DNA of 35,274 bases from Phycisphaerales bacterium (GTDB lineage Bacteria > Planctomycetota > Phycisphaerae > Phycisphaerales > SM1A02): positions 1 through 35,274 of the forward strand of contig JABABZ010000008.1 in the NCBI GenBank assembly GCA_014237965.1, read 5' to 3'. The translations under genes were made by a program, and so were the position numbers. The notes under the pieces are model-generated. The model was not told where the DNA came from. It saw only the letters and a list, made by a program, of their open reading frames with translations, and searched no databases. Shown piece by piece: positions 1-9,820 of the stretch (the first letter of the stretch is position 1; the number at the start of each line of letters is the position of its first letter).

Positions 1-714
1 GCCGAGCCCGCAGGCCCTCTGCGTGCCCGCTTCGCCGCGACCGCGGAGGAATTCGGCGTTCCGCTGCCGCCGGACACCATCGCGGTCGGGATTCCCGCGG
101 ACGTGATCCGACGGCGTCCGGACATTCGAGCCGCGGAACGCACCTTGGGAGCCGCCGCCGCTAACATCGGTGTCGCCGAGGCGGCGTTGTATCCCTCGCT
201 GCGTCTGACCGGGCAGGGCGGATACAGCTCCACCGAGTTCGACCAGTTGGTCAACCCCGGGAATCTCGGCGGATTGCTCACCATCCAGATCAACTGGCCG
301 ATCTTCACCGCGGGACGCCTTCGTTCGGTCGTGGACGTGCGGAACGAGCAGGCGTATCAGGCGTTGCTTTCCTACGAATCGACGGTACTCAATGCGATCG
401 CGGATGTGGAGACGGCACTGGTCGCGTATGGATCGAGCATTCGAGAACAGGCGAGACTGTCTCAGGCCGAAGCTTCTTATGACCGCGCGGCGACTCTCGC
501 CACGGACCGTCTGGCTCGCGGCGTCTCGGATCTCGAATCACTCTTGAATCTGGAACGGGAACTGCTTGCGGTGCAGCAGGAGCTCGCGGTGGTGAACGGT
601 CAGGTCGCTTCAAATGCGGTCGGCCTCTACAAGGCGTTGGGCGGATCTTGGAACATCGAGGAAAACACGCTGGACCTCACGGCGGCAGCCGAGACGGCGG
701 AGGACGCAGGATGA
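1..714 (+). CDS. RND efflux outer membrane factor (TolC/NodT family), 5'-truncated by the window edge
   Basis: Frame 1 is open from base 1 through the listed ORF (103..714). It reads AEPAGPLRARFAATAEEFGVPLPPDTIAVGIPADVIRRRPDIRAAERTLGAAAANIGVAEAALYPSLRLTG, the typical NodT/OprM 'P.d.(i/l)RRRPDI.AAE' signature. Directly followed by MFP and RND genes. Confidence 0.9.
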   Translation, partial: AEPAGPLRARFAATAEEFGVPLPPDTIAVGIPADVIRRRPDIRAAERTLGAAAANIGVAEAALYPSLRLTGQGGYSSTEFDQLVNPGNLGGLLTIQINWPIFTAGRLRSVVDVRNEQAYQALLSYESTVLNAIADVETALVAYGSSIREQARLSQAEASYDRAATLATDRLARGVSDLESLLNLERELLAVQQELAVVNGQVASNAVGLYKALGGSWNIEENTLDLTAAAETAEDAG

Positions 715-1982
715 AGATGATGAGACTCGAACGGAACACCATTGGAATCACATTCGCCGCCGGGCTCTCCGTGGCGATGTTGGCGAATGGTTGTGGCCGC
801 CGAACGGCCCAGGCCGCTCCGAAGCCTCCAGCGGTTCCGGTCACCTCGGTCGACTCCGAGAAGATGGACGTTCCGGACTTGCGTCGGTACCCCGGAAACA
901 CCGAGGCGATTCAACAGGTCACGCTCGAAGCCAGAGTCGAAGGCTTCCTGATGAAGCGGCTCTTCGAAGAAGGAACCTCGGTCACCGCGGGCGAGACGCT
1001 CTTCGTGATCGAGCAGCCGCCCTACGAAGCGAACGTGCTCGAGGCTCAAGGACAGTTGCGTTCGGCGGAGGCCGCATTCGACTTCGCCCGAAGCGAATTC
1101 ACCCGGAACGAGCCGTTGGTGTCATCGGGTGCGATTTCAGCCCAGGACTTCGATCGATACCGGTCGAATCTCGCATCCGCGGCCGCTCAGATGCAGGTCG
1201 CCGAAGCCGAACTCATCAATGCACGGATCAATCTCGGATACACCGAGGTGGCCGCCCCGTTCGACGGGAGGATCGGTCGCCGGCTCGTCGACGTCGGCAA
1301 TCTCGTCGGCCCCGGAATCAACGAGAACCTGGCGGTGCTGGTCGACCTCGATCCCATGCGGGTCGTCTTCCAGCCGGCAGGCGCCGAACTTCCCGACTAC
1401 CTCGCAGTCTGGCCGTCGACGAAGGTCGGCGTCAAGGTCACGGTTCAGGGGATTCGAAGAACCATGACCTTCGAAGGCGACGTCGATCTCGTCGACAACG
1501 AGGCGGCCGTCGACAGTTCGACGTTCATTGCGAGGGCATCGTTCCCGAACACCGATCTGGAACTCGTTCCGGGATTGTTCGCGGAGATCGAAGTCGATCT
1601 CGGAACCATGAAGGACCAGGTCGTCGTCCCCGTCGAAGCGATCCAGAGCGAGCCGCAACAGGCCTACGTCTGGACGGTCAAGGACGAGAAACTCGCCAGG
1701 GTGAACGTCACGCTCGGTCCTCAGTGGAAGGAACTCCGGGTGGTCACCGGTCTCGAACCCGGGATTCCAGTGGTCGTCGAGGGCAACCCCTACATGCTGA
1801 AGACCGACGTCCCGGTCCGATCCAAGACCTTGTCGCTCGACGCCTGGCGGAAAGAGGTGGCTGGAAAACATGCGGCCAAGTCAAGCAAGACCAAGGGCGG
1901 CCGTCATCCCGCCCAGACTCATGCCGCCAAGCACGGCGTCGAGCCGTCGGCCGCGACCGGCCACGAGAACAGCAGCAAGTGA
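711..1982 (+). CDS. RND efflux periplasmic adaptor (membrane fusion protein), lipoprotein
   Basis: ATG at 711 overlaps the preceding stop (ATGA). N-terminus MKMMRLERNTIGITFAAGLSVAMLANGCGRR has a lipobox-like LANGC. HlyD/AcrA-type core: RRYPGNTEAIQQVTLEARVEGFL...VAAPFDGRIGRRLVDVGNLV. Confidence 0.92.
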   Translation: MKMMRLERNTIGITFAAGLSVAMLANGCGRRTAQAAPKPPAVPVTSVDSEKMDVPDLRRYPGNTEAIQQVTLEARVEGFLMKRLFEEGTSVTAGETLFVIEQPPYEANVLEAQGQLRSAEAAFDFARSEFTRNEPLVSSGAISAQDFDRYRSNLASAAAQMQVAEAELINARINLGYTEVAAPFDGRIGRRLVDVGNLVGPGINENLAVLVDLDPMRVVFQPAGAELPDYLAVWPSTKVGVKVTVQGIRRTMTFEGDVDLVDNEAAVDSSTFIARASFPNTDLELVPGLFAEIEVDLGTMKDQVVVPVEAIQSEPQQAYVWTVKDEKLARVNVTLGPQWKELRVVTGLEPGIPVVVEGNPYMLKTDVPVRSKTLSLDAWRKEVAGKHAAKSSKTKGGRHPAQTHAAKHGVEPSAATGHENSSK

Positions 1983-2016
1983 ACCAGCATCGGCTCATCC
2001 AGACCCGGAGTGACGC

Positions 2017-5000
2017 GTGACTCGTTTCTTCATCGCCCGCCCGATCTTCGCCAGTTCGATCGCGATCCTGATGGTCGTGGTCGGCCTGGTTTCGATCTTC
2101 ACGCTTCCGATCTCCTTGTTCCCGCCGACGGTCCAGGTCACCGCGGGTTATCCCGGCTCCAGCGCGGAGGTGGTGGCGCGGGTGATCACCACGCCGCTCG
2201 AGCAGCAGATCAACGGCGTCGAGGGCATGATCTACATGTCCAGCAATTCGACGGCCAACGGCGCGAGCGCCATCACGGTGACCTTCGAAGTCGGATACGA
2301 CGTGGACATCGCCGCGGTCGACATCCAGAACAAGGTGCAGACCGCCCTCGGGCAGTTGCCCGAAGTCACCCAGCGATCGGGCGTGTCGATCAACAAGGCC
2401 GAGACGGACATCACCTGTCTGCTCACCTTGCACGACACCACGGGCAACTACGACAGCGCCTTCCTCGGCAACTGGGCGCAGATCAACATGGTCGATGCGC
2501 TCAATCGCCTTCCCGGCGCAGGGCAGGTGACCAACTTCGGCCTGCTCGAGTACTCGATCCGCATCTGGCTCGATCCCGACAAGATGGCTTCGATCGGCGT
2601 GACGCCGAACGACGTGGTCAACGCGGTCAAGGCGCAGAACGTGGACGTCGCGGCGGGACAGGTCGGCGCCCCGCCGACGCCGGAATCGATGGCCTTCACC
2701 TACCAGCTGACCACTCTGGGCCAGTTGAAGGACGCGGATGACTTCAATGACATCGTGGTCACGGTCCGCGACGGCGGGGTCGTGCAGATCAAGGACATCG
2801 GCCGGGTGGAGCTCGGAGCCGAGTCCTATGCCTCGTCGACGACCTACCAGAACAATCCGACGGCGCTTCTCGGCATCTTCCAGAGATCCGGGGCCAACGC
2901 GATCCAGCTCAGCAACCAGATCCAGGCATTGATCGTCGAGATGGAGAAGAAGGGGAGATTCCCCGACGGTGTGAAGGCGCTCATCACCTACGACAGCACC
3001 GACTTCGTCAAGGACAGCATGTCGGACCTGGTCGTGACGCTGCTCGAAGCGATCGGGCTCGTGGTCATCGTGGTCTTCGTCTTCCTCCAGAGCTGGCGGA
3101 CGACGATCATTCCGATCATCGCGATTCCGGTCTCGCTCGTGGCGACGTTCGCCGTCCTCGCCGCCTTCGGCTTCTCCATCAACACGCTCACGCTGCTCGG
3201 CCTGGTCCTGGCGGTGGGATTGGTGGTGGATGACGCGATCGTCGTGGTCGAGAACGTGGAAAGACAGTTGGAGTCGGGGCTGGGTCGTCGCGATGCGGCG
3301 ATCGCCGCGATGAAGGAAGTCACGCCGCCGATCGTCGCGACCACCGCGGTGCTGATGGCGGTCTTCGTGCCGACCGCATTCATGCCCGGCATCGCCGGAC
3401 AGCTGTACAACCAGTTCGCATTGACCATCGCCTTCTCCGTCGCGATCTCCGCATTCAACTCGTTGAGTCTCAGCCCGGCGCTCTCGGGCGTGCTGCTTCG
3501 ACACACCTCGCGCGATGATCGTGCCAAGCCGTTCAGGATCTTCAACGAGGCCTTCGATTCGGTCTCCAGTGGGTTCAGCCGTTTCGTCGGCATGCTGGGC
3601 CGCAAGCTGTGGTGGGCGGTGCTCATCGCGTTTGTAGCGCTGATCCTGTTGACCTTCAACCGGTTCAAGGAAACGCCGACCGGCTTCGTGCCCGAAGAAG
3701 ACCAGGGCTGGTTCTTCGTGTTCGTGGCGCTGCCGAGCGGTTCGTCGCTGGAGAGAACGGAAGAAGCCTGTGCGAGTGCCGCCGACATCCTGCTGGACAC
3801 GCCGGGTGTTCAGTATGTGAATACGGTTTCCGGCTACAACTTCCTTGACGCCTACGCGGATTCGGCGACCGGCGTGGTCTTTGCGATCCTCGACCCGTTC
3901 GCCGAGCGAACCACGGAGGAAGAACAGGTCCCCGGCATCATCCAGAAGTCGCGCAGGGATCTGTTCGCCGTCGACGGCGCCACCTGCATTCCGATCAACC
4001 CGCCGGCGATCCCCGGACTGGGCTCCACGGGCGGATTCCAGTTCGAGATCCTCGACCAACTCGGTCAGGGATCCGATGCGTTGCTCGCCGCGACCTTGGA
4101 ATTCGTCGAGAAGGCGGAGGCGAGTCCGGAAGTCGGAAAACTCCTCTGTGACTTCAAGACCGATGTCCCGCAGGTCAAGCTCGACATCGATCGTGTGGAG
4201 GCCACGCGGCTCGGCCTCGAGATCTCCGACGTGTTCCAGACGCTTCAGGTGCATCTCGGCGGCTACTACGTCAACAACTGGAACAAATTCAACCAGGTCT
4301 ACCAGGTCAACCTGCAGGCCGAGGGTGCGGACCGGATGACCTTCGAGGACATTCTGGAACTTCGAGTCGAGAACAAGCAGGGTGATCAGGTCCCGCTCTC
4401 GCAGTTCGTGAAGCTCGAGCAGGATGCCGGGCCCATGAACATCGCCCACTACAACCTCTTCGAGTCGGCACAGATCATCGGTGGACCGGCGAAGGGCAAG
4501 TCGGGCGGCGAAGCCGTGATCGCCATGATGAAGGTGGCCGAGGAGGTCCTCGCCCCGAAGGGCTGGGGCTACGAATGGACCGGCACGGTCTATCAGCAGG
4601 AGAAGGTCGGGAACATCGCGCCGATGATCTTCGGCCTGTCGCTGATCACGATCTTCCTGGTGCTGGCCGCCCTGTATGAGAGCTGGGCGATGCCCTTCGT
4701 GATTCTTCTCTCAGTGCCTCTGGCCGTGCTCGGCGCGCTCATCGCCTTGGATATTCGCGGACTTCCGTTGGACGTCTACGGTCAGATAGGCCTGTTGATG
4801 CTCGTGGGTCTGGCGGCGAAGAATGCGATTCTGATCGTGGAATTCGCGAAGACGTTGCGCGAAGATGGATGGGGAATCGTGGAAGCGGCCATGGAGGCCG
4901 TTCGCCTCCGGCTTCGGCCCATCCTCATGACCGCCTTCGCCTTCATTCTCGGAGTCGTCCAGCTGGTGGTTGCGACCGGGCCGGGTGCGAATGCGAGGCA

Positions 5001-5166
5001 TTCGATCGGCACGACGGTCTTCGGCGGCATGATCGCGTCGACCTTCCTCAGCCTGCTGGTGGTTCCCGTGATCTACATCGTGGTCGAATTCGCTCGCGAG
5101 CGGATCTTCGGGGTGCGGGGAGACGATCTGCCGCCGGGTGCCAAGCCGCCCGAGAATCCTCTTTGA
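2017..5166 (+). CDS. HAE1/AcrB-type RND efflux pump, inner-membrane permease
   Basis: 1049 aa; N-terminus MTRFFIARPIFASSIAILMVVVGLVSIFTLPISLFP; TM4 GLVLAVGLVVDDAIVVVENVER; C-terminal repeat LRLRPILMTAFAFILGVVQLVVATGPGANARHSIGTTVFGGM. Confidence 0.96.
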   Translation: MTRFFIARPIFASSIAILMVVVGLVSIFTLPISLFPPTVQVTAGYPGSSAEVVARVITTPLEQQINGVEGMIYMSSNSTANGASAITVTFEVGYDVDIAAVDIQNKVQTALGQLPEVTQRSGVSINKAETDITCLLTLHDTTGNYDSAFLGNWAQINMVDALNRLPGAGQVTNFGLLEYSIRIWLDPDKMASIGVTPNDVVNAVKAQNVDVAAGQVGAPPTPESMAFTYQLTTLGQLKDADDFNDIVVTVRDGGVVQIKDIGRVELGAESYASSTTYQNNPTALLGIFQRSGANAIQLSNQIQALIVEMEKKGRFPDGVKALITYDSTDFVKDSMSDLVVTLLEAIGLVVIVVFVFLQSWRTTIIPIIAIPVSLVATFAVLAAFGFSINTLTLLGLVLAVGLVVDDAIVVVENVERQLESGLGRRDAAIAAMKEVTPPIVATTAVLMAVFVPTAFMPGIAGQLYNQFALTIAFSVAISAFNSLSLSPALSGVLLRHTSRDDRAKPFRIFNEAFDSVSSGFSRFVGMLGRKLWWAVLIAFVALILLTFNRFKETPTGFVPEEDQGWFFVFVALPSGSSLERTEEACASAADILLDTPGVQYVNTVSGYNFLDAYADSATGVVFAILDPFAERTTEEEQVPGIIQKSRRDLFAVDGATCIPINPPAIPGLGSTGGFQFEILDQLGQGSDALLAATLEFVEKAEASPEVGKLLCDFKTDVPQVKLDIDRVEATRLGLEISDVFQTLQVHLGGYYVNNWNKFNQVYQVNLQAEGADRMTFEDILELRVENKQGDQVPLSQFVKLEQDAGPMNIAHYNLFESAQIIGGPAKGKSGGEAVIAMMKVAEEVLAPKGWGYEWTGTVYQQEKVGNIAPMIFGLSLITIFLVLAALYESWAMPFVILLSVPLAVLGALIALDIRGLPLDVYGQIGLLMLVGLAAKNAILIVEFAKTLREDGWGIVEAAMEAVRLRLRPILMTAFAFILGVVQLVVATGPGANARHSIGTTVFGGMIASTFLSLLVVPVIYIVVEFARERIFGVRGDDLPPGAKPPENPL

Positions 5167-5198
5167 TCGCCCCGCTTGAAGGGTGATGGTATTCGGCA

Positions 5199-5212
5199 TG
5201 ATTCGTGAATCA
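5199..5212. other. Intergenic palindrome TGATTC-GT-GAATCA (extends imperfectly to GCA..TGC), possible operator
   Basis: Direct reading of the intergenic gap between the RND gene and the Gfo/Idh/MocA gene; perfect 6-bp arms. Confidence 0.3.
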
Positions 5213-5250
5213 ATGCTTGCGGGTCCGTCCCGATTCGGTACCGTCGAGGA

Positions 5251-6762
5251 ATGAAGAAGCCTTCCATACCGAGTCGACGCGAGTTCATCGCCGCTTCCGC
5301 GGTGGGAGCCGCCGGAGCGATCCTTCCATCTCGAAGTGCGGCAGCCGCGCAGAGTGCTCCGCCGGAACCGGAGTCGAAGGCTCTTCCGGCTTCGGCGTCT
5401 TCGGACGACCTGCGGGTCGCCGTGGTCGGGCTTCGCGGTCGAGGATGGAACCACACCATGGGGTTCGCACGGCTCCCGGGCGTCCGTGTGGTCGCGCTCT
5501 GCGACGTCGATTCGAATGTGCTGGAGAGGCGGGCGGCGGAATGCGCGGCCGGCGGAAAGAACCGCCCGGCCTTCGAAGTCGAGACCACCGGCGACGTTCG
5601 CACGCTGCTTGACCGTGATGACATCGACGTGATCTCCATCGCCACGCCGAATCACACCCATTCGATGCTCGCCTGCTGGGCCCTCGATGCCGGGAAGCAC
5701 GTCTACTGCGAAAAGCCCGTCTCCCACGTGGTCGAAGAGGGGCAGCGGATCGTCGACGCTGCGAAGCGGAATGGCCGCATCTGCGCGAGCGGCACCCAGG
5801 GGCGCTCGGCGTCGAGTGTCCGTTCCGCGATCGACTTCGTGCATTCCGGTGGACTCGGGAAAGTGCACTGCTCCCGCGGGCTTTGCTACAAGCCGCGTCG
5901 ATCGATCGGAGCCGATACCGGGCCGAAGTTCGTCCCGTCGTCGGTCGATTACGACCGTTGGCTCGGACCGGTGGCCTATCTGCCACTGGACCGTCGGCAG
6001 CTTCACTACGACTGGCATTGGAATCTGGCGACCGGCAACGGTGACCTTGGAAACCAGGGCATCCACCAGATGGACATCGCTCGTTGGGCGTTGGGTCAAG
6101 GCGGGATGCCGAAGGCGGTGGCGTCGGTCGGGGGGCGCCTCGGCTACCAGGATGCCGGCGACTCGCCGAACACGCAGGTGGCGATCTTCGACTGCGGAGA
6201 AGCGCCCCTGGTCTTCGAAGTTCGCGGTCTTCCCAAGGACAAGGCGTCGCAGTCCGGAAAGTGGGAGATGGACCGCTACGAAGGCCAGTCCATCGGCAAC
6301 ATCGTCCATGGCGAGAACGGCATGGTTCGAATCTCCAATTCGTACTCCTGGGCCGATTTCATCGATGGAGATGGAAAGAAGCAGCGGGAGTGGAAGGGTG
6401 GCGGCGACCACTTCGCGAACTTCGTCGAAGCGGTGCAGGCCGACGACCAGAGCATCCTGACCGCGCCCATCGTCGAGGGGCATCTCTCGTCGGCCTTCTG
6501 TCATCTGGGAATCCTCTCCCATCAGCTCGGTGACGCCGCGACGCCATCGGAGGTCGACTCGGCCTGGGCCGGCGACCCGATTGCGACGGACGCATGGGGT
6601 CGAATGCGTTCCCACCTGACCGCCAATGCCGTCGATCTGTCGGCGACGCCGGTGGTGCTGGGCCGGCCGCTTCAAGTCGAGGCCTCGGGAGAGGCGATCG
6701 CCGGTGATCCTGAAGCGACCGCGATGCTCTTCCGCAACTGTCGCGAACCCTATTCCTTCTGA
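5251..6762 (+). CDS. Gfo/Idh/MocA family oxidoreductase, TAT-exported
   Basis: 503 aa; TAT-like start SRREFIAASAVGAAGAILP; Rossmann segment LRVAVVGLRGRGWNHTMGFARLPGVRVVALCDVD; AGKHVYCEKPVSH motif. Confidence 0.93.
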   Translation: MKKPSIPSRREFIAASAVGAAGAILPSRSAAAAQSAPPEPESKALPASASSDDLRVAVVGLRGRGWNHTMGFARLPGVRVVALCDVDSNVLERRAAECAAGGKNRPAFEVETTGDVRTLLDRDDIDVISIATPNHTHSMLACWALDAGKHVYCEKPVSHVVEEGQRIVDAAKRNGRICASGTQGRSASSVRSAIDFVHSGGLGKVHCSRGLCYKPRRSIGADTGPKFVPSSVDYDRWLGPVAYLPLDRRQLHYDWHWNLATGNGDLGNQGIHQMDIARWALGQGGMPKAVASVGGRLGYQDAGDSPNTQVAIFDCGEAPLVFEVRGLPKDKASQSGKWEMDRYEGQSIGNIVHGENGMVRISNSYSWADFIDGDGKKQREWKGGGDHFANFVEAVQADDQSILTAPIVEGHLSSAFCHLGILSHQLGDAATPSEVDSAWAGDPIATDAWGRMRSHLTANAVDLSATPVVLGRPLQVEASGEAIAGDPEATAMLFRNCREPYSF

Positions 6763-6800
6763 CTTCGATCGCCCTCGAGGCGATGATGGTGGAGCGACGC

Positions 6801-8558
6801 ATGTCGAACATTCCGGAACGGAATCGACGCGAGTTTCTGGCGGCGTCGGCGGGAATGCTCGTGGCGGGGCCGGCGGGGATCGCCGCGGCCGCCCGGGCGG
6901 TCGCCGGCACGATCACGGCAACGCCACGGCCATTGACCTTCGGAATGGTCACCTATCTCTGGGGAAGGGATCTCTCGCTTCAGGAGCTTCTCGTCGCCTG
7001 CGAGGCCAGCGGACTCGAAGGCGTCGAATTGCGAACCACTCATCGGCATGGCGTGGAACGCGATCTGAGCGCCGAGGCACGCCGGGAGATTCGGAAGCGA
7101 TTCGCGGACTCGCCGGTGGCGATGGTCGGAATCGGAAGCGATGAACGTTTCGACTCACCCGATCCGGCTCGTCTCGCCGCGGCGAAGCGGTCCACGAGAG
7201 AGTTTCTCGAGCTCTCCTCGTCGGTCGGCGGGTCAGGTGTGAAGGTCAAGCCGGATTCGTTTCATCGTGGCGTCGATCAGGCGACGACGATCAGGCAGAT
7301 CGGCAGAAGCCTTTCGGAACTCGCCCCCATGGCCGCGGATCTCGGACAGGAACTCCGGCTGGAGGTTCATGGGCAGTGCGCGGACCCCGGGCACATCCGG
7401 CGAATCGTCGAGATCGCGGATCATCCCTCGGTGCGGGTCTGCTGGAATTCGAACGCCCGCGACCTGCGAGGCGAGGGATTGCAACGGAACTACCAGCGGC
7501 TCCGCCCGCACTTCGGTGGAACGCTCCACGTCAGGGAGCTTGGTGACGAGCGGTATCCCTACGTGGACCTGATCGAGTTGCTGGTGCGGGACCGTTACGC
7601 GGGAATGGTCCTGCTCGAGGCGCACTCTTCGCCGCCCCGTCATCGGGTGCCGGCATTGGCGAACCAACGCGCGGTGATGGATGAGATGTCCCGGCGGGCC
7701 ACGGTCGTGGTGGGTGATGCGCCGTTGCCGGTGGTGATCGCGGCTCGGCGACGGGCGCCTCGTCAATTCGACGTCCGGGCGGGCGGCGAACTCTTCGGCA
7801 CGGTCCGGTTGGGAAGCGGGGACCGGACTCCGGTCGTCTTCCCGCTGAATGCTCCGGGTGGAAGACTCGCGGTCAGGGCGTTCCCCTTCGAGCGTCGTGC
7901 AGGCGAGTCGGACGATCATCCGCATCATCGCGGCCTCTGGTTCGCTCACGGTGACGTGGACGGCCACGATTTCTGGCATGACGAGAAATGCCGGGTGGTG
8001 GTCCGGAACGCCGTGGTCGAGGGGAGCAATCTTCGGTTCGATGCCGACTGGATGGCTGGTGACCGTCGTGTCGCGGTGGAGTCGAGGACCATGCGATTCG
8101 CCGCCACGCCGTCAAGGCGACGAATCGATGTGGACATCGAATTGAAGCCGGTCGCCGAAACGATGATCCTCGGCGACACGAAGGAAGGGACATTCGCGCT
8201 GAGGCTGGCGCCGACGCTCCGAGTCGATGGGCCGCAGGCCCTCGGGCGACTTGAGAATGCAGAGGGGATGCTCGACGGTGATTGCTGGGGCCGGCGATCG
8301 AAGTCGATCATCGCCGAGGGACCGGTCGATGGACGTCTGGTGCGGGTTCGGATGACCGATGTGGTTGGCAATCCCCGCCATCCGACCTGGTGGCATGCCC
8401 GGAAGTACGGGCTGCTCGCGGCCAACCCGTTCGGTCGACGCGCGTTCGAAGGGGGTGGAACCTCGGGGGCGATGACCATCACGAAGGAGTCGCCGTTGCG
8501 TCTGCGGTACGCCGTCGAACTCGGGACGGGGCTGGATTCCGCGTCCGTTGATTCCTGA
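6801..8558 (+). CDS. Fusion: xylose-isomerase-like TIM-barrel (sugar phosphate isomerase/epimerase type) plus PmoA-like (DUF6807-type) domain, TAT-exported
   Basis: TAT start MSNIPERNRREFLAASAGMLVAG. The N-terminal half has TIM-barrel character (TFGMVTYLWGRDLSLQELLVACEASGLEGVELR). The C-terminal half has the PmoA-like signature SDDHPHHRGLWFAHGDVDGHDFWHDEK. Confidence 0.8.
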   Translation: MSNIPERNRREFLAASAGMLVAGPAGIAAAARAVAGTITATPRPLTFGMVTYLWGRDLSLQELLVACEASGLEGVELRTTHRHGVERDLSAEARREIRKRFADSPVAMVGIGSDERFDSPDPARLAAAKRSTREFLELSSSVGGSGVKVKPDSFHRGVDQATTIRQIGRSLSELAPMAADLGQELRLEVHGQCADPGHIRRIVEIADHPSVRVCWNSNARDLRGEGLQRNYQRLRPHFGGTLHVRELGDERYPYVDLIELLVRDRYAGMVLLEAHSSPPRHRVPALANQRAVMDEMSRRATVVVGDAPLPVVIAARRRAPRQFDVRAGGELFGTVRLGSGDRTPVVFPLNAPGGRLAVRAFPFERRAGESDDHPHHRGLWFAHGDVDGHDFWHDEKCRVVVRNAVVEGSNLRFDADWMAGDRRVAVESRTMRFAATPSRRRIDVDIELKPVAETMILGDTKEGTFALRLAPTLRVDGPQALGRLENAEGMLDGDCWGRRSKSIIAEGPVDGRLVRVRMTDVVGNPRHPTWWHARKYGLLAANPFGRRAFEGGGTSGAMTITKESPLRLRYAVELGTGLDSASVDS

Positions 8559-8685
8559 CTCTTCGGTTGTCTCGTGAGCGGGGCAGGCGCTCGCAGGATG
8601 GCGACGCTGCTCCGGGCGATCGCGTCGTCGGGTCTTTTTCCAGAGAACCGCCGGCGTCCTCGTTCGCGGCTCGTACCATGCACCG

Positions 8686-9636
8686 ATGCCTCCCCGAGTG
8701 ATCAGCCTGCTTCCCTCCGCGACCGAAGTCCTGTGTGCCGTCGGCGGGGAGTCGCTCCTCGTCGGCCGAAGCCATGAATGCGACTTTCCCCGCTCGATCG
8801 GCGATCTTCCGGTGCTCACCGCCGCCCGCACCACGGCGACTTCGAGCGCCGAGATCGATGCCGAGGTCAGGGCGGCGCTGAATGATGGGGACGGTGAGGC
8901 CTCCGCGTCGGCAAGCCTGTATCACCTCGACGCCGATCTGCTCGTTTCGCTGAAGCCCGACGTCATCCTCACTCAGGATCTCTGCGATGTCTGCTCGATC
9001 GATCTGGCGACCGTTCGATCGATCGCCGCCGGAATGGACGATCCGCCTGCGATCGTGAGCCTCGATCCGAAGACGTTGATGGACGTCTTCGACGATTTCC
9101 TGAAGGTTGGAGCCGCGGTCGATCTGGAACAGGAGTCGGAAGTCGCGGTGGTCCGGGCGCGTGACGGCTACTGGTCCGCGGTCGACTTCGTGAACCAGTA
9201 CATCCCCGGTCCCGAGACCCTCTTCCTCGAATGGACCGACCCACCATTCGTCGGCGGCCACTGGACTCCCGGCCTCATCGAAGAGGCGGGCGGAACCCAC
9301 TCACTCAACACCGTGGGGTCGAAGAGTCGGCAAGTGACGCCGGAGGACATCGTGGCGGCGCAACCCGAGCGGGTGATCATCTGCCCTTGTGGTTACGACC
9401 TGGCCGCGATTCGCCGTGATCTTCCGGCCCTGCAGGCCGCCGACTGGTGGAACGCGCTGCCGGCGGTGGCAGGTGGTGATCCCAACGCCGTGGTCATGGT
9501 CGACGGCAACGCCATGTTCAATCGCCCCGGCCCGCGGCTGGTGGACGCATTTCGTTGGTTGGTGAGCTGGTTCAATGATCGGCCCGAGGTCCTGCCCCCT
9601 GGTTTTCCCGTGAAATCCGTTGCCACGTCGAGTTGA
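8686..9636 (+). CDS. Cobalamin/corrinoid-binding periplasmic-binding-fold protein (BtuF-like), no obvious signal peptide
   Basis: MPPRVISLLPSATEVLCAVGGESLLVGRSHECDFP...SLKPDVILTQDLCDVCS is the characteristic BtuF-like 'SLLPSATE...L.GRSHECD.P' pattern. Confidence 0.82.
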   Translation: MPPRVISLLPSATEVLCAVGGESLLVGRSHECDFPRSIGDLPVLTAARTTATSSAEIDAEVRAALNDGDGEASASASLYHLDADLLVSLKPDVILTQDLCDVCSIDLATVRSIAAGMDDPPAIVSLDPKTLMDVFDDFLKVGAAVDLEQESEVAVVRARDGYWSAVDFVNQYIPGPETLFLEWTDPPFVGGHWTPGLIEEAGGTHSLNTVGSKSRQVTPEDIVAAQPERVIICPCGYDLAAIRRDLPALQAADWWNALPAVAGGDPNAVVMVDGNAMFNRPGPRLVDAFRWLVSWFNDRPEVLPPGFPVKSVATSS

Positions 9637-9656
9637 CGGGCGGGCGGCACCGGGCT

Positions 9657-9683
9657 GCCCCTTCGGCAGGAAGGGGCTTTCTT
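9657..9683 (+). terminator. Rho-independent-like terminator: GCCCCTT-CGGCAGG-AAGGGGC followed by TTTCTT
   Basis: Perfect 7-bp inverted repeat 21 nt after the stop at 9636, followed by a T-rich run. Confidence 0.6.
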
Positions 9684-9774
9684 CTGGTCGAATAAGCGGC
9701 TTTCAAGCCCCGAAAACGGCGACTGGCGGCATCATGAGAACGGCACGGGACTTGCAACTCTGAAGACCGCCAAG

Positions 9775-9801
9775 GCATCCCGCGATCCTGAATCGCGATG
9801 C
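9775..9801 (+). promoter_or_regulatory. Hairpin in the clpB leader: GCAT-cc-CGCGAT-CCTGA-ATCGCG-ATGC
   Basis: 10 bp of paired arms with a 2-nt bulge, ending 19 nt before the clpB ATG; by-eye pairing. Confidence 0.35.
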
Positions 9802-9820
9802 CGAGAATGGAGTCAATGAC

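Noticed and set aside
614-2020. 468-aa + strand ORF overlapping the MFP gene
   Set aside because: Arg/Gly/Ser-rich alternate-frame translation of the MFP gene; the 711..1982 frame has a clear lipobox and HlyD/AcrA features.
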